A stretch of DNA of 47,715 nt from Burkholderiaceae bacterium (lineage in GTDB: Bacteria; Pseudomonadota; Gammaproteobacteria; Burkholderiales; Burkholderiaceae_F). The notes under the pieces were generated by a model. The model searched no databases and had not been told where the DNA came from. It was given only the letters and a program-made list of their open reading frames with translations. A program made the position numbers and the translations under genes. Below, one piece after another: positions 33,251 through 42,019 of the stretch (position 1 is its first letter; each line of letters opens with the position of its first letter). The stretch covers positions 1-47,715 of the forward strand of contig JALHMQ010000033.1 in the NCBI GenBank assembly GCA_022843955.1. The letters run 5' to 3'.

Positions 33251-34438
33251 ATGAAGGCCCTGTGCTGGCACGGTAAACATGACATTCGCTACGACACCGT
33301 TGCCGATCCGGTGATCGAAGATCCGCGCGACGTGATCGTCAAGGTCAGCTCCTGCGCCATCTGCGGTTCTGACCTGCACCTGTTCGACGGCTTCATGCCG
33401 GGCATGCAGCACGGCGACATCATGGGCCATGAATTCATGGGCGAGGTGGTCGAGGTCGGCAGCGGCATCCGCGCGGCCAACGGGCACGCGAAGCTCAAGG
33501 TCGGAGATCGGGTGGTGGTGCCTTTCACCATTATCTGCGGCGAGTGTGACCAGTGCCGCCGCGGCAACTACTCGGTCTGCGAGCGCAGCAACCGCAACCG
33601 TCGCCTTGGTGACGCGGTGTTCGGCCACAGCACCGCCGGCCTGTTCGGCTACACCCATCTCACCGGGGGCTATCCCGGCGGCCAGGCCGAGTACGTGCGG
33701 GTGCCGTTTGCCGATGCGGGCTGCGTCAAGGTCGACGGCAGCCTGACCGACGACCAGGTGCTGTTCCTCGGCGACATCTTTCCCACCGGCTGGCAGGCCG
33801 CGGTCCAGTGCGACATCGAGCCGACCGACACGGTGGCAGTGTGGGGCGCCGGGCCTGTCGGTCAATTTGCCATCCGCAGCGCAATTCTTCTCGGTGCGCG
33901 CCAGGTGATCGCGATCGACCGCCTGCCGGAGCGGCTGTCGATGGCGCAGGCCGGTGGCGCGATCCCCCTCAACTTTGAAGAAGAGAGCGTGATCGAGCGG
34001 CTGAACGACCTGACCGAAGGCAAGGGGCCGGAGAAGTGCATCGACGCGGTGGGCATGGAGGCGCACGTCGGCGGCTCGATCGACTCGTACTACGACCGCG
34101 CCAAGCAGGCGGTGATGGCCGAGAGCGACCGGCCGCACGTGCTGCGCGAGATGATTTACGTGTGCCGCCCCGCCGGCATCCTGTCCGTACCGGGCGTATA
34201 TGGCGGCCTGGTCGACAAGCTGCCGTTCGGAATGATCATGAACAAGGGCCTCACGCTGCGCGCCGCGCAGACCCACGTGAACCGCTGGACCGACGACCTG
34301 CTGCAGCGGATCGAGGCGGGGCAGATCGATCCCTCGTTCGTCATCACCCACAAGGTGCCGCTCGCGGATGGTCCGCAGATGTACACGACCTTCCGCGACA
34401 AGCACGACGGCTGCATCAAGGTCGTGATGCAGCCCTGA
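33251..34438 (+). CDS. Zinc-dependent alcohol dehydrogenase (formaldehyde dehydrogenase-like)
   Basis: A 395-residue medium-chain dehydrogenase. The catalytic zinc region is [13 protein letters not shown] (Cys38) with GHEFMGEV (His60, Glu61). Structural zinc ligands are Cys96, Cys99, Cys102 and Cys110 ([15 protein letters not shown]). The NAD-binding motif is VWGAGPVG. The extra insert between the domains and the overall length are close to the glutathione-independent formaldehyde dehydrogenase group of Pseudomonas, but substrate could also be another alcohol or aldehyde. CTGGAGGC lies upstream of the ATG at 33251. Confidence 0.87.
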   Translation: MKALCWHGKHDIRYDTVADPVIEDPRDVIVKVSSCAICGSDLHLFDGFMPGMQHGDIMGHEFMGEVVEVGSGIRAANGHAKLKVGDRVVVPFTIICGECDQCRRGNYSVCERSNRNRRLGDAVFGHSTAGLFGYTHLTGGYPGGQAEYVRVPFADAGCVKVDGSLTDDQVLFLGDIFPTGWQAAVQCDIEPTDTVAVWGAGPVGQFAIRSAILLGARQVIAIDRLPERLSMAQAGGAIPLNFEEESVIERLNDLTEGKGPEKCIDAVGMEAHVGGSIDSYYDRAKQAVMAESDRPHVLREMIYVCRPAGILSVPGVYGGLVDKLPFGMIMNKGLTLRAAQTHVNRWTDDLLQRIEAGQIDPSFVITHKVPLADGPQMYTTFRDKHDGCIKVVMQP

Positions 34439-34518
34439 TCGCCGTGATGCTGCGTGATGCAGCCCAGTGTTCTGACCCGACCCCCCGTCACCCCTTGACG
34501 CACAAAAGGCCCACCGCC

Positions 34519-35334
34519 ATGACGCCCGACACCTCGACCTCCCGCGCCGGCGCGCGCCCCACCGGCCGCGAAGGCCTGCGCACCCCGGACAGCTTCCGCG
34601 AGCCCGGCACCGACGGGCCGCGCGATCTGACCACCGATCCTGCCGCCACCACGCAAGAGGGCCTGGCCGCGCGCGGCCAGCCTGCGTCAGCGCGCGCGCC
34701 ACGCCGACACGGCGATCCCGCCGATGCGCGGGCGCCGCTGCAGCGGCCGCCTGAACCGCAGGATCCCGCCGTGCAGGACGTGCAGGCGTATCGGGCCCGA
34801 CCGATGTCGCGCAGCGGTCGACGCGCGTTTCGCACCGCGCGCGGGCTCGGCTGGTTCAGCATCGCACTCGGGCTGGCCGAGGTACTGATGCCGCGGATGC
34901 TGGCGCGCAACCTCGGCCTGCGCAGTCCGGGGCTGGTGCGGCTGTACGGCTTGCGCGAGATCGCCGCCGGCGTCGGGCTGCTGACCGCGCGCGATCCGGC
35001 GCCATGGACCGCGGCGCGTCTCGGCGGCGACCTGTTGGACGCCGCAACGCTGCTGCCCGCCCTCAGATCGGACAGTCCGCGACGCGGCACCGCCATCGGT
35101 GCCATGGCCACGGTGGCGACGGTCGCCGCGGTGGACGCTGCCTGCACCGTGGCGCTGCGTGCCGAACAGCGGCGCCAGGCGCGACCGGTGTATGACTACA
35201 GCGATCGCAGCGGTTTTCCTCGTCCGGCCGAGCAGATGCGAGGCGAAGCGCGCGAAGGCGGCGTCACAGCGGGACAGTCGACCGCGGCGGGCAACGTGTC
35301 GCAGGTGGTGGCGGAGCAGGCTACGGCGCGCTGA
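34519..35334 (+). CDS. Hypothetical membrane protein with disordered N-terminus
   Basis: A 271-residue protein. The first 100 residues are rich in Pro, Arg, Ala and Asp and probably disordered. From RTARGLGWFSIALGLAEVLMP it resembles a membrane module (three to four helices, with LYGLREIAAGVGLL) that in other bacteria is often fused to or encoded beside a cyclase/dehydrase (SRPBCC) domain. The C-terminal 60 residues are polar. A complete terminator follows at 35391. It lies 80 bp after the alcohol dehydrogenase gene on the same strand. Confidence 0.7.
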   Translation: MTPDTSTSRAGARPTGREGLRTPDSFREPGTDGPRDLTTDPAATTQEGLAARGQPASARAPRRHGDPADARAPLQRPPEPQDPAVQDVQAYRARPMSRSGRRAFRTARGLGWFSIALGLAEVLMPRMLARNLGLRSPGLVRLYGLREIAAGVGLLTARDPAPWTAARLGGDLLDAATLLPALRSDSPRRGTAIGAMATVATVAAVDAACTVALRAEQRRQARPVYDYSDRSGFPRPAEQMRGEAREGGVTAGQSTAAGNVSQVVAEQATAR

Positions 35335-35390
35335 TCGCAATGGCTTGAGTGTGAAGGTCTGAACGCGTGAAGGTTTGAGCTCCAAGAAAG

Positions 35391-35416
35391 ACAGCGCCCC
35401 GCGGGGCGCTGTTTTC
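35391..35416 (+). terminator. Intrinsic terminator, probably bidirectional
   Basis: ACAGCGCCCC (35391-35400) pairs perfectly with GGGGCGCTGT (35403-35412), followed by TTTTC on the plus strand. The minus strand beyond the stem reads CTTTCTT. It lies between convergent genes (the membrane protein and the phasin) and can serve both. Confidence 0.85.
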
Positions 35417-35461
35417 ATTGATCCGGGCTCACCGAAGCGTTCCCGGTCGCTTCAACCTGGG

Positions 35462-36076
35462 TCAGGTTTGCTCGGCGGTCGAACGCGATGACTGACTCGA
35501 CCCCGTGCGGCCAACCTCCGGACGCTTGGATGCACTGCTGGCGGAGCCTGCCGCGCTGCTGGCGGCCGATTCGAAGCGCTTGGCGGTCTCCTCGGCGCTG
35601 CGCGCCGTGCTCTGGGCCAGTTCGCCCTGCTGGCGATGCGCATCGCGCGTCAACTGTTCGCTTTGCTCGCGCGCCACGTTGAACAGCTGCTCGGTGAAGC
35701 GTTGCCACTGCTGGATCGACTGCTGCATGGCGTCGGCATACTGGGTGAACGGCGCCTGCTGCTGTTCACCGTCCTGCGACGCCAAGGCTTCCACGCAGCG
35801 GCGCTGCGTATCGGTCAGGGCCTGAGCCATGTCGCGCTGCGCGCGCATCATGCCTTCCACGGCAGGACGCACCTGCTCCGGATCGAGCACCGCCTGCGAG
35901 GCCTGATTGGCGACGCGGCCGGCCATGTTCAGTTGCTGGTCGACCACCTGGCGCGTAGCGTCCAGTGCGGTTTGTTGCGCGCGCTCGATCCCCGAGAGCG
36001 ACGCGGTAGTGAGATGGTGGATACCGGACATTTGCTGCCGATACATTTCGATGAACGATGCCGTCATTTGATACAT
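35462..36076 (-). CDS. phaP: Phasin-like granule-associated protein
   Basis: A 204-residue alpha-helical, glutamine- and alanine-rich protein without membrane segments, in line with the phasins that coat polyhydroxyalkanoate granules. Heptad-like stretches (IERAQQTALDATRQVVDQQLNMAGRVANQASQAVL and WQRFTEQLFNVAREQSEQL) form the phasin core; the C-terminal 40 residues (SAASSAAGSASSASK...) are low-complexity and serine-rich. AGGAGA precedes the ATG at 36076. PHA granules are expected in Burkholderiales; no synthase gene is in the window. Confidence 0.75.
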   Translation of the reverse strand: MYQMTASFIEMYRQQMSGIHHLTTASLSGIERAQQTALDATRQVVDQQLNMAGRVANQASQAVLDPEQVRPAVEGMMRAQRDMAQALTDTQRRCVEALASQDGEQQQAPFTQYADAMQQSIQQWQRFTEQLFNVAREQSEQLTRDAHRQQGELAQSTARSAEETAKRFESAASSAAGSASSASKRPEVGRTGSSQSSRSTAEQT

Positions 36077-36258
36077 GGTTTCTCCTGTGAGTCGTGGCGC
36101 GTACGTTTGCGCCAGTGCCACTTTGGGCAAGCGCGATGCCGCAGCACACCAATGCATCATGGGCAACGGCAGTTGCCCCGTGAAGTGCGCATGGGACCGA
36201 TCGTTCCGATCGCTGGGTCTACGTAGCCGCGGACTGACATTCCGGATAATGTTGCCCT

Positions 36259-37095
36259 ATGCCCACCGCCTCGAAGTTCGCTGCCGCACTCGACTGCGCC
36301 GACCCAACGGTGACGCTAAGCACCTGGGGCTATGCGCGGCTGGACAGCGCGCAACTGCGCGGCACCATCGGGCTGGCCGAGGAAGCGCTGCAGCAGTTGG
36401 CCGCGCACTGGCACGACCTGCCGCCCGACCCTCATCTGCGCGACACCGGCGCCTACCGTTCGCGGCGCCATGCGTGCTACATGTTCGAGGTCAGCGAGGA
36501 CCGGCTGACACGCACGCCGCATCGCGCGCACTGGCAACCGGTCACCTACAACGCGTTGCACGGTGGCATCGAGCGCTGGTTCTCGCCGGTTCATGACGCG
36601 CTGGATCAGACCGCCGCCTGGCCGGCGCTGTTGCATGCCCTCGGGCACGTGTTCGCCGAAGCCAGCGCCACGCCGCCTGACATCTGGTTCATCGAAGCGC
36701 ATCAGTTCCGCATCGACACCGCCAACGGCATCGGCCGCCCCACGCCCGAAGGTGCGCATCGCGATGGCGTCGACTATGTCGCGGTGATCCTGGTCGAGCG
36801 CCAGGGCGTGCACGGCGGCGAGACGCGGGTGTTCCCGGCGCACCTCGCGGCCGATGGCCAGGATGAGGTGCGCTTCACGCTGGTCGAGCCATGGAGCGCG
36901 CTGCTGCTGGACGACGCGCGCGTGCTGCACGAGACCTCGCCGATCCTGCCGGCGAACGACGGCCACGGCCTGCCTCCCGCAGCGTCCGACGCGCCGGCAT
37001 CAACCGGCATGGTCGGCCATCGCGACACGCTCGTGCTCACCTACCGGCGCCACGGCTTCCAGGCGCCGTCGCCGGCGCCCGACGCTGCAACCTAG
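36259..37095 (+). CDS. 2-oxoglutarate/Fe(II) dioxygenase family protein (PF10014-like)
   Basis: A 278-residue enzyme of the 2OG-Fe dioxygenase group that includes free-amino-acid hydroxylases such as isoleucine dioxygenase. The metal triad is His167-x-Asp169 in GAHRDGVDYVAVILVER and His224 in DDARVLHETSPI; Arg256 in GHRDTLVLTYRRHG may bind 2-oxoglutarate. SRRHACYMF near residue 70 is typical of the family N-terminus. Substrate is open. It stands alone, convergent with the ABC transporter gene. Confidence 0.8.
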   Translation: MPTASKFAAALDCADPTVTLSTWGYARLDSAQLRGTIGLAEEALQQLAAHWHDLPPDPHLRDTGAYRSRRHACYMFEVSEDRLTRTPHRAHWQPVTYNALHGGIERWFSPVHDALDQTAAWPALLHALGHVFAEASATPPDIWFIEAHQFRIDTANGIGRPTPEGAHRDGVDYVAVILVERQGVHGGETRVFPAHLAADGQDEVRFTLVEPWSALLLDDARVLHETSPILPANDGHGLPPAASDAPASTGMVGHRDTLVLTYRRHGFQAPSPAPDAAT

Positions 37096-37130
37096 GCGGG
37101 TCGGCTCGAGCGACGACCCCGCGGTACTGC

Positions 37131-38921
37131 TCAGCGCTCGCCCGTCTGCAGCCGCCACAGCGACGCATACGCACCGTCATTGGCGAGCAGTTGCTCATGT
37201 GCGCCGCTTTCGATGATGCGGCCGCCGTCGAGCACGTGGATGCAGGAGGCCTGGCGCACGGTGGACAGCCGGTGCGCAATGATCAGGCTGGTGCGGCCGA
37301 CGACCAGGCGGTCGAGCGAGCGCTGGATCGCCGCTTCGGTCTCGTTGTCGACCGCTGAGGTCGCCTCGTCGAGGATCAGGATCGGCGGGTTCTTCAAGAT
37401 CGCGCGCGCCAGCGCCAGTCGCTGGCGCTGGCCGCCACTCAACTTCATGCCGCGCTCGCCGACCGGCGTGTCGTAGCCCTGCGGCAGGGCCGTCACGAAC
37501 TCGTGCGCCTCCGCCGCCTGTGCAGCGGCAATGATCTTCTTGCGCGGTGCGTCGTGCATGCCGTAGGCGATGTTCTCCGCCACCGTGCCGTCGGTGAGGA
37601 AGCTGTCCTGCGCGACGTAGCCGATCGCGCGGCGCAGGTCCTGCAGCGCGATGTCGGTGATCGGTACGCCGTCCAGGCGAATGCTGCCGGGACGGGTGTC
37701 GTACAGGCGCAGCAGCAGCTTGGTCAGCGTGCTCTTGCCGCTGCCGGTGGCGCCGACGAAAGCCACCGTCTCGCCCGCGCCGATAGTGACGGACACGCCA
37801 GCGAGCGCCAGGCGCGACGCATCGTCGTCGTCGTAGCCGAAGCGCACGTCGTCGAACACCAGTTCGCCGCGCACCTGCGCCAGCGGCAGCGGTTGCCCGG
37901 CATAGCCGATCGCCACCGGCGTCTGCAGCAGGTTCATCACCCGATCGACCGAGGCCATCGAGCGCTGGTACAGGTCGGTCAGCTCTGCCAGGCGCGTCAG
38001 CGGCCAGAGCAGTCGCTGCGTCAGATAGACCAGCGCCGAGTAGCTGCCCACGCCCAGCTCACCGTTGAGCACCAGAAAGCCGCCATAGAGCAGCGTCACC
38101 GTGAAGCCCGCCAGGATCGCCACGCGGATCACAGGCGTGATCGCCGCCGCCCAGCGGATCGCCTCTTGATTGCGCGCGCGATAGGTGTCCGACGCCTGAC
38201 GGATATGGTCGAGCTCGATCTCCTCGGCCGCATACGCCTTGACGGTGGCGATGCCCTGAAGATTGTTGTTCAGCCGTGCCGCCATGCTGCCGGCCGACTC
38301 GCGCATCGCCGCGTAGCGCGGCGCCAGCCGCTTCTGGAACCAGAACGCGCCGAGCAGGATGAACGGCACCGGGGTGAGCGCGAGGAAGGCCAGTTCGGTG
38401 GTGAGTGCGAAGAACACTGCCCCCACCATGATCGAGCCGACGAACACCTGGATCAGGTCGTTGGCGCCGCCGTTGAGGAAGCGCTCCATCTGGTTGACGT
38501 CTTCATTGAGGATCGCCAGCAGATTGCCGCTGCGGTTGCGCTCGAAGTACGCCATCTGCAGCCGCTGCACGTGGGCATAGGCGTCCATCCGCGTCGCATG
38601 CTGCAGGTTCTGCGCGAGATTGCGCCAGCGCACCTCGTACAGATACTCGGTGAGCGACTCCGCCAGCCAGATCACGATGGTGAGCAGCGCCAGCAGCACC
38701 AGTTGCTGCTTGGGATCGACGATGCCCAGCCTGGCGAGGAACGACTCGGTGCGATTGACGACGACGTCGACCGCCACCCCGATCAGGATCTCGGGCAGTA
38801 CATCGAAGAACTTGTTGGCGACGGAGTAGACCGAAGCCATCGCCACGTCGCGGCGATAGCTGCGGGCATAGCCGAACAGGCGGCGCAGGGGATGCATCGA
38901 AAGCGAGGGCGGCGAGGTCAC
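37131..38921 (-). CDS. ABC exporter half-transporter (MsbA-like ATP-binding/permease)
   Basis: A 596-residue fused permease-ATPase that should work as a homodimer. Six transmembrane segments span roughly residues 20-320. The ATPase domain has Walker A GATGSGKST, Q-loop region YVAQDSF, signature LSGGQRQRLALARA, Walker B ILILDEATSAVD and the H-loop IAHRLST. The substrate is not indicated; lipid or peptide export are both possible. The start is either the GTG at 38921 or the ATG at 38897 (MHPLRRLFGYAR); neither has a clear ribosome binding site. Confidence 0.88.
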   Translation of the reverse strand: MTSPPSLSMHPLRRLFGYARSYRRDVAMASVYSVANKFFDVLPEILIGVAVDVVVNRTESFLARLGIVDPKQQLVLLALLTIVIWLAESLTEYLYEVRWRNLAQNLQHATRMDAYAHVQRLQMAYFERNRSGNLLAILNEDVNQMERFLNGGANDLIQVFVGSIMVGAVFFALTTELAFLALTPVPFILLGAFWFQKRLAPRYAAMRESAGSMAARLNNNLQGIATVKAYAAEEIELDHIRQASDTYRARNQEAIRWAAAITPVIRVAILAGFTVTLLYGGFLVLNGELGVGSYSALVYLTQRLLWPLTRLAELTDLYQRSMASVDRVMNLLQTPVAIGYAGQPLPLAQVRGELVFDDVRFGYDDDDASRLALAGVSVTIGAGETVAFVGATGSGKSTLTKLLLRLYDTRPGSIRLDGVPITDIALQDLRRAIGYVAQDSFLTDGTVAENIAYGMHDAPRKKIIAAAQAAEAHEFVTALPQGYDTPVGERGMKLSGGQRQRLALARAILKNPPILILDEATSAVDNETEAAIQRSLDRLVVGRTSLIIAHRLSTVRQASCIHVLDGGRIIESGAHEQLLANDGAYASLWRLQTGER

Positions 38922-39058
38922 GGAGCGGTTGGGGGCAGTCTAGCCATGCGCGACGTCAAGGGGCGTGCGCAACGTGCGCCGCGGCGCGTTGCGTCGTCGA
39001 TCGGTCACGGTCCACGCCTAAGCTCTTGCTGTCTTGATCGAACCTGAAGCGACTTTCC

Positions 39059-40095
39059 ATGAACCGGACCAGTTTGAGCATCGCCACGTTCAATCTCTAC
39101 AACCTCAACGAACCCGCCGTGCCCGTCTACACCGACCGCAACGGCTGGAGCCAGGAAGAGCACGCGCGCAAGATCGACTGGACGGCGCGCCAGCTGCAAT
39201 CGATGCGCGCTGATGTGATCGGTCTGCAGGAGCTGTGGCATGGCGCGTCGCTGACGCGCGCAGTGGCCGCTGCGGGGCTGGATAACGACTACGTGCCGCT
39301 GGTGCCCGCAGGCACGACCGGCAAGGGCATCGTCTGCGCGGCGCTGGTGGCCAAGGGTCTGCTCAGCAGCGAGCCGGAGTGGATCAGCGACTTTCCGGAG
39401 GGCTTTCGCCTGTCTTCCGGCGGCGACGATGCGCAGACGCCGACGATCGCGGTCGCCATTGCCGGGTTCTCGCGGCCGGTGCTGCACTTCACCATCAAGC
39501 CGCGCGTCGATGAACCGGATATCCACGTCTACGGTGTCATTTGAAGTCCAAGGGGCCGACCCAGGTGTTCCGCGAGCCGTGGTTCAAGGCGGATCGCGAA
39601 CGACTGGCGATGCACGCGACCGCGCTGGGTTCCGCGCTGTCGACGATCCGCCGTACCGCCGAAGCGGCGGCGCTGAGATTCATGCTGACCCAGCTGATGA
39701 AGGACACCGATACGCCGGTCGTCGTTATCGGCGACATCAACGACGGCCAGCACAGCAACACCGCCAATATCCTGACCGAGCAGCCGCGCTACCTGGTCGG
39801 TGATTCCGTCGGTGGCGGCGACATCGCGCTCTACACCGTGCAGACGCTGCAGGAGTACCGCGACACGCGCGACGTCTACTACACGCATGTGTTCCAGGAC
39901 ATTCGCGAATCCCTCGACCATATCCTGGTGAGCGAGCAGCTGTACGACAACAGCCGGCGCCGCCGCTGGCTGTTCGATGGCATGGCGATCAACAACGATC
40001 ACCTGAACGACGCCGATCACAAGGTCACCGGCAGCAACGATCACGGCATCGTGCGCGCCGTGTTCAAGCACCGCCCGATCAAGGGCGGCGTCTGA
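39059..40095 (+). pseudogene. Endonuclease/exonuclease/phosphatase protein with a one-base frameshift
   Basis: The first frame (39059-39544) codes the N-terminal half with SIATFNLYNLN and the metal-binding Glu in GLQELWH, and stops after HVYGVI. The other half (ending at 40095) continues as CHLKSKGPTQVFREPWFK from 39535, with GDINDGQHS, SLDHIL and NDHGIV, the C-terminal catalytic Asp, Asn and His motifs. The two frames join if one base is restored near 39533-39535. All catalytic motifs are otherwise intact, so this is either a very recent mutation or a sequencing error. The family hydrolyses phosphodiesters or phosphomonoesters. Confidence 0.8.
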
Positions 40096-40825
40096 GGCGG
40101 GCCGATGCGGCGGGCGACTGCCGCAGCACCACGCGCAGCGCCTCGCGCCGGGTGAGCGGCGCCAGCTGCGCCGCGTACTCTCGGCAGAACGCCTGCACCT
40201 CGTCGGGCGCCGCGTAGGCGCGCTCGCGCAGCGCCCAGCCGATGCCCTTGCGGATGAAGAACTCGTCGGCGAAGCGCCCGCTGCCGATCGACGGCAGGAT
40301 GCACTCATACAGAAGCACCGCATCGAACCCGGCCTTCAGCCGCCGCTGACACAGGATCGCGGCGCGCCGAAGCCACAGGTCGTCGCCTACCGCCCACGCG
40401 CGCAGCACCGACTTCATCTGCTGCGGATCGAGTTGCAGCAGGCGCGGCAGCGCGTTGCCGCTGATGTCGTCGCAGATGTCCCACCAGGCGCTGGCGACGA
40501 TCATCTCCTCGTACACCGGCAGCAGTGCCAGGTCGATGAGCTTCGCGTGCGGGCCGATGCGTGCCAGCTCCATCGCGGCGTAGCGTTCTTCGCGATGGCG
40601 CGCCTCGCGCCACAGGCGGCGCATCGTCGCTGCCAGCGTCGCGGTGTCTTGCAGCGGGTGGGCGCGCACCGCATCGGCCTGCAGCCGGCGTCGCAGTGGC
40701 GCGGCGATGCCCAGGAACGGCATCGACGACTTCATGTACGCCTGCATCGGTCCTGCGCGGGCGGCATCGGCGTGCGCAGCCAGGCGCGCACGCAGGTCGT
40801 CGATCAGCGGCTGGCCGGGTGCCAT
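40079..40825 (-). CDS. DNA alkylation repair protein (AlkD-like)
   Basis: A 248-residue all-helical HEAT-like-repeat protein. The motifs MKSSMPFLGI, WREARHREERYAAMELARI, SAWWDICDDISGNAL, LWLRRAAILCQ and FFIRKGIGWALRERA are typical of AlkD-type DNA glycosylases, which remove bulky or alkylated bases without base flipping. WWD holds the catalytic aspartate of the family. It is convergent with the frameshifted nuclease gene and their ends overlap by 17 bp. Confidence 0.85.
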   Translation of the reverse strand: MAPGQPLIDDLRARLAAHADAARAGPMQAYMKSSMPFLGIAAPLRRRLQADAVRAHPLQDTATLAATMRRLWREARHREERYAAMELARIGPHAKLIDLALLPVYEEMIVASAWWDICDDISGNALPRLLQLDPQQMKSVLRAWAVGDDLWLRRAAILCQRRLKAGFDAVLLYECILPSIGSGRFADEFFIRKGIGWALRERAYAAPDEVQAFCREYAAQLAPLTRREALRVVLRQSPAASARLRRRP

Positions 40826-40895
40826 GGACGCAAGCAGACTCAGCGAAGACCAGGACTCGAACGGCGCGGGGGCGCAGGTAATCGGTCGCCTGCCT

Positions 40896-41264
40896 TCACC
40901 CCATGCAGAACACGTTGAGCTTGTTGCCGTCGAGGTCGCGAAAGTAGCCGGCGTAGAAACCGTCGCCGCGCGGGCCGGCGGCGCCTTCGTCCGTCGCCCC
41001 CAGTTCGAGCGCCTTGCGGTACAGGCGGTCCACCTTGTCGCGCGAGTCCACCACCAGCGCGACCATCACGCCGTTGCCCACGGTGGCCGGGTTGCCGTCG
41101 AACGGCGTCACCACGCCCAGGCTCGGCTTGTCCCAGGACACGCCCCAGACGAGGCCGCGGCCCAGATCCATCAGACGCCGGGCGCCGATGTCCTCCAGCA
41201 GCGCGTCGTAGAACGCGGCCGCGCGCGCGAGGTCATGGGTGCCGAGGGTGACGTAGCCGATCAT
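40896..41264 (-). CDS. VOC (glyoxalase-fold) protein
   Basis: A 122-residue single-domain VOC protein starting MIGYVTLGTHDLARAAAFYDALL and ending FYAGYFRDLDGNKLNVFCMG, where RDLDGNKL carries the C-terminal metal-binding glutamate/aspartate region of the fold. It lies 70 bp upstream of the AlkD-like gene on the same strand. Ligand unknown; a lactoylglutathione lyase role cannot be assumed. Confidence 0.87.
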   Translation of the reverse strand: MIGYVTLGTHDLARAAAFYDALLEDIGARRLMDLGRGLVWGVSWDKPSLGVVTPFDGNPATVGNGVMVALVVDSRDKVDRLYRKALELGATDEGAAGPRGDGFYAGYFRDLDGNKLNVFCMG

Positions 41265-41591
41265 TCTTGTTCTCCGTGTGAGTCGCTGGCGGGGCCAGGG
41301 GGCCGGATTCTAGGGTGGGTCCGGTGCCATCCGTCGCATTTCGTCGCGCGACGAGCCGGGCGCTGGGATCGGGCCGGCGACGGGCAGCCGCCCGGACGAA
41401 TCGACGCAGGCGGCGATGAAATGCGCGCAGCGCGGATGAATGGAGGCCGCCGCCGACCGGCGCACCCCTACCGCTGTGCCCCGCGCAGACCGCGCTCTGG
41501 CGATTCATCGCAATCCGCTCGCGCCGGGGCGGGCCGCTGCCTAAAGTGCACTCCATCGACAACGCACTGCCCCCACCCAAAGGACCTCGCC
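41265..41591. other. 327-bp divergent intergenic region, no gene seen
   Basis: It lies between the VOC gene (minus) and a small exported protein gene (plus). Several frames are open because of high GC content, but none shows a domain or ribosome binding site. Confidence 0.4.
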
Positions 41592-41777
41592 ATGACGAAC
41601 GCCACCTACACCGCCCGCCCCGCCGCCGCCCGCGTCGCCTCGTTCTTCCTTGCCGTGCTGGTCAGCGCCGGCGTGCTCGGCGCCACGGTGGCCGGCATGC
41701 AGCCGCGTTACGACGGCGCCGCCCCGCAGGTGGTGGCACTCGACGCCGTGACCGTGACCGCCAGCAAGGCGAATTGA
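41592..41777 (+). CDS. Small exported or membrane-anchored hypothetical protein
   Basis: A 61-residue protein with an N-terminal signal or anchor (RVASFFLAVLVSAGVLGATVAGM) and a short tail ending VVALDAVTVTASKAN. AAAGGACC lies before the ATG at 41592, and a strong terminator follows 81 bp after the stop, so it is a self-contained transcription unit. Function unknown. Confidence 0.62.
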   Translation: MTNATYTARPAAARVASFFLAVLVSAGVLGATVAGMQPRYDGAAPQVVALDAVTVTASKAN

Positions 41778-41858
41778 GCGCACGCCCGTCGACAGACGGG
41801 CGGCGCTGCGTCCGGTCCCCGCGGCGTCGCCCGTGCGGCGACAGCGAAAGCAGCAACG

Positions 41859-41894
41859 AACAGCCCGGCCTTGGCCGGGCTGTTTGCTTTTTGG
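41859..41894 (+). terminator. Strong intrinsic terminator
   Basis: AACAGCCCGGCC (41859-41870) pairs perfectly with GGCCGGGCTGTT (41873-41884), followed by TGCTTTTTG. It ends the transcription unit of the small exported protein and isolates it from the BON-SRPBCC gene. Confidence 0.88.
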
Positions 41895-42019
41895 CGTGCT
41901 CGCGGCGACCGTCGCGCAGCACACCGCGGTCAACTCTGCCGGCAGGCGCAAGCCGCGCTTGCGGACGGTCGGGGGCATGACGGTTGCCGCAAGCGTTGAT
42001 CTGAAGCGGAGGTGGTGCG

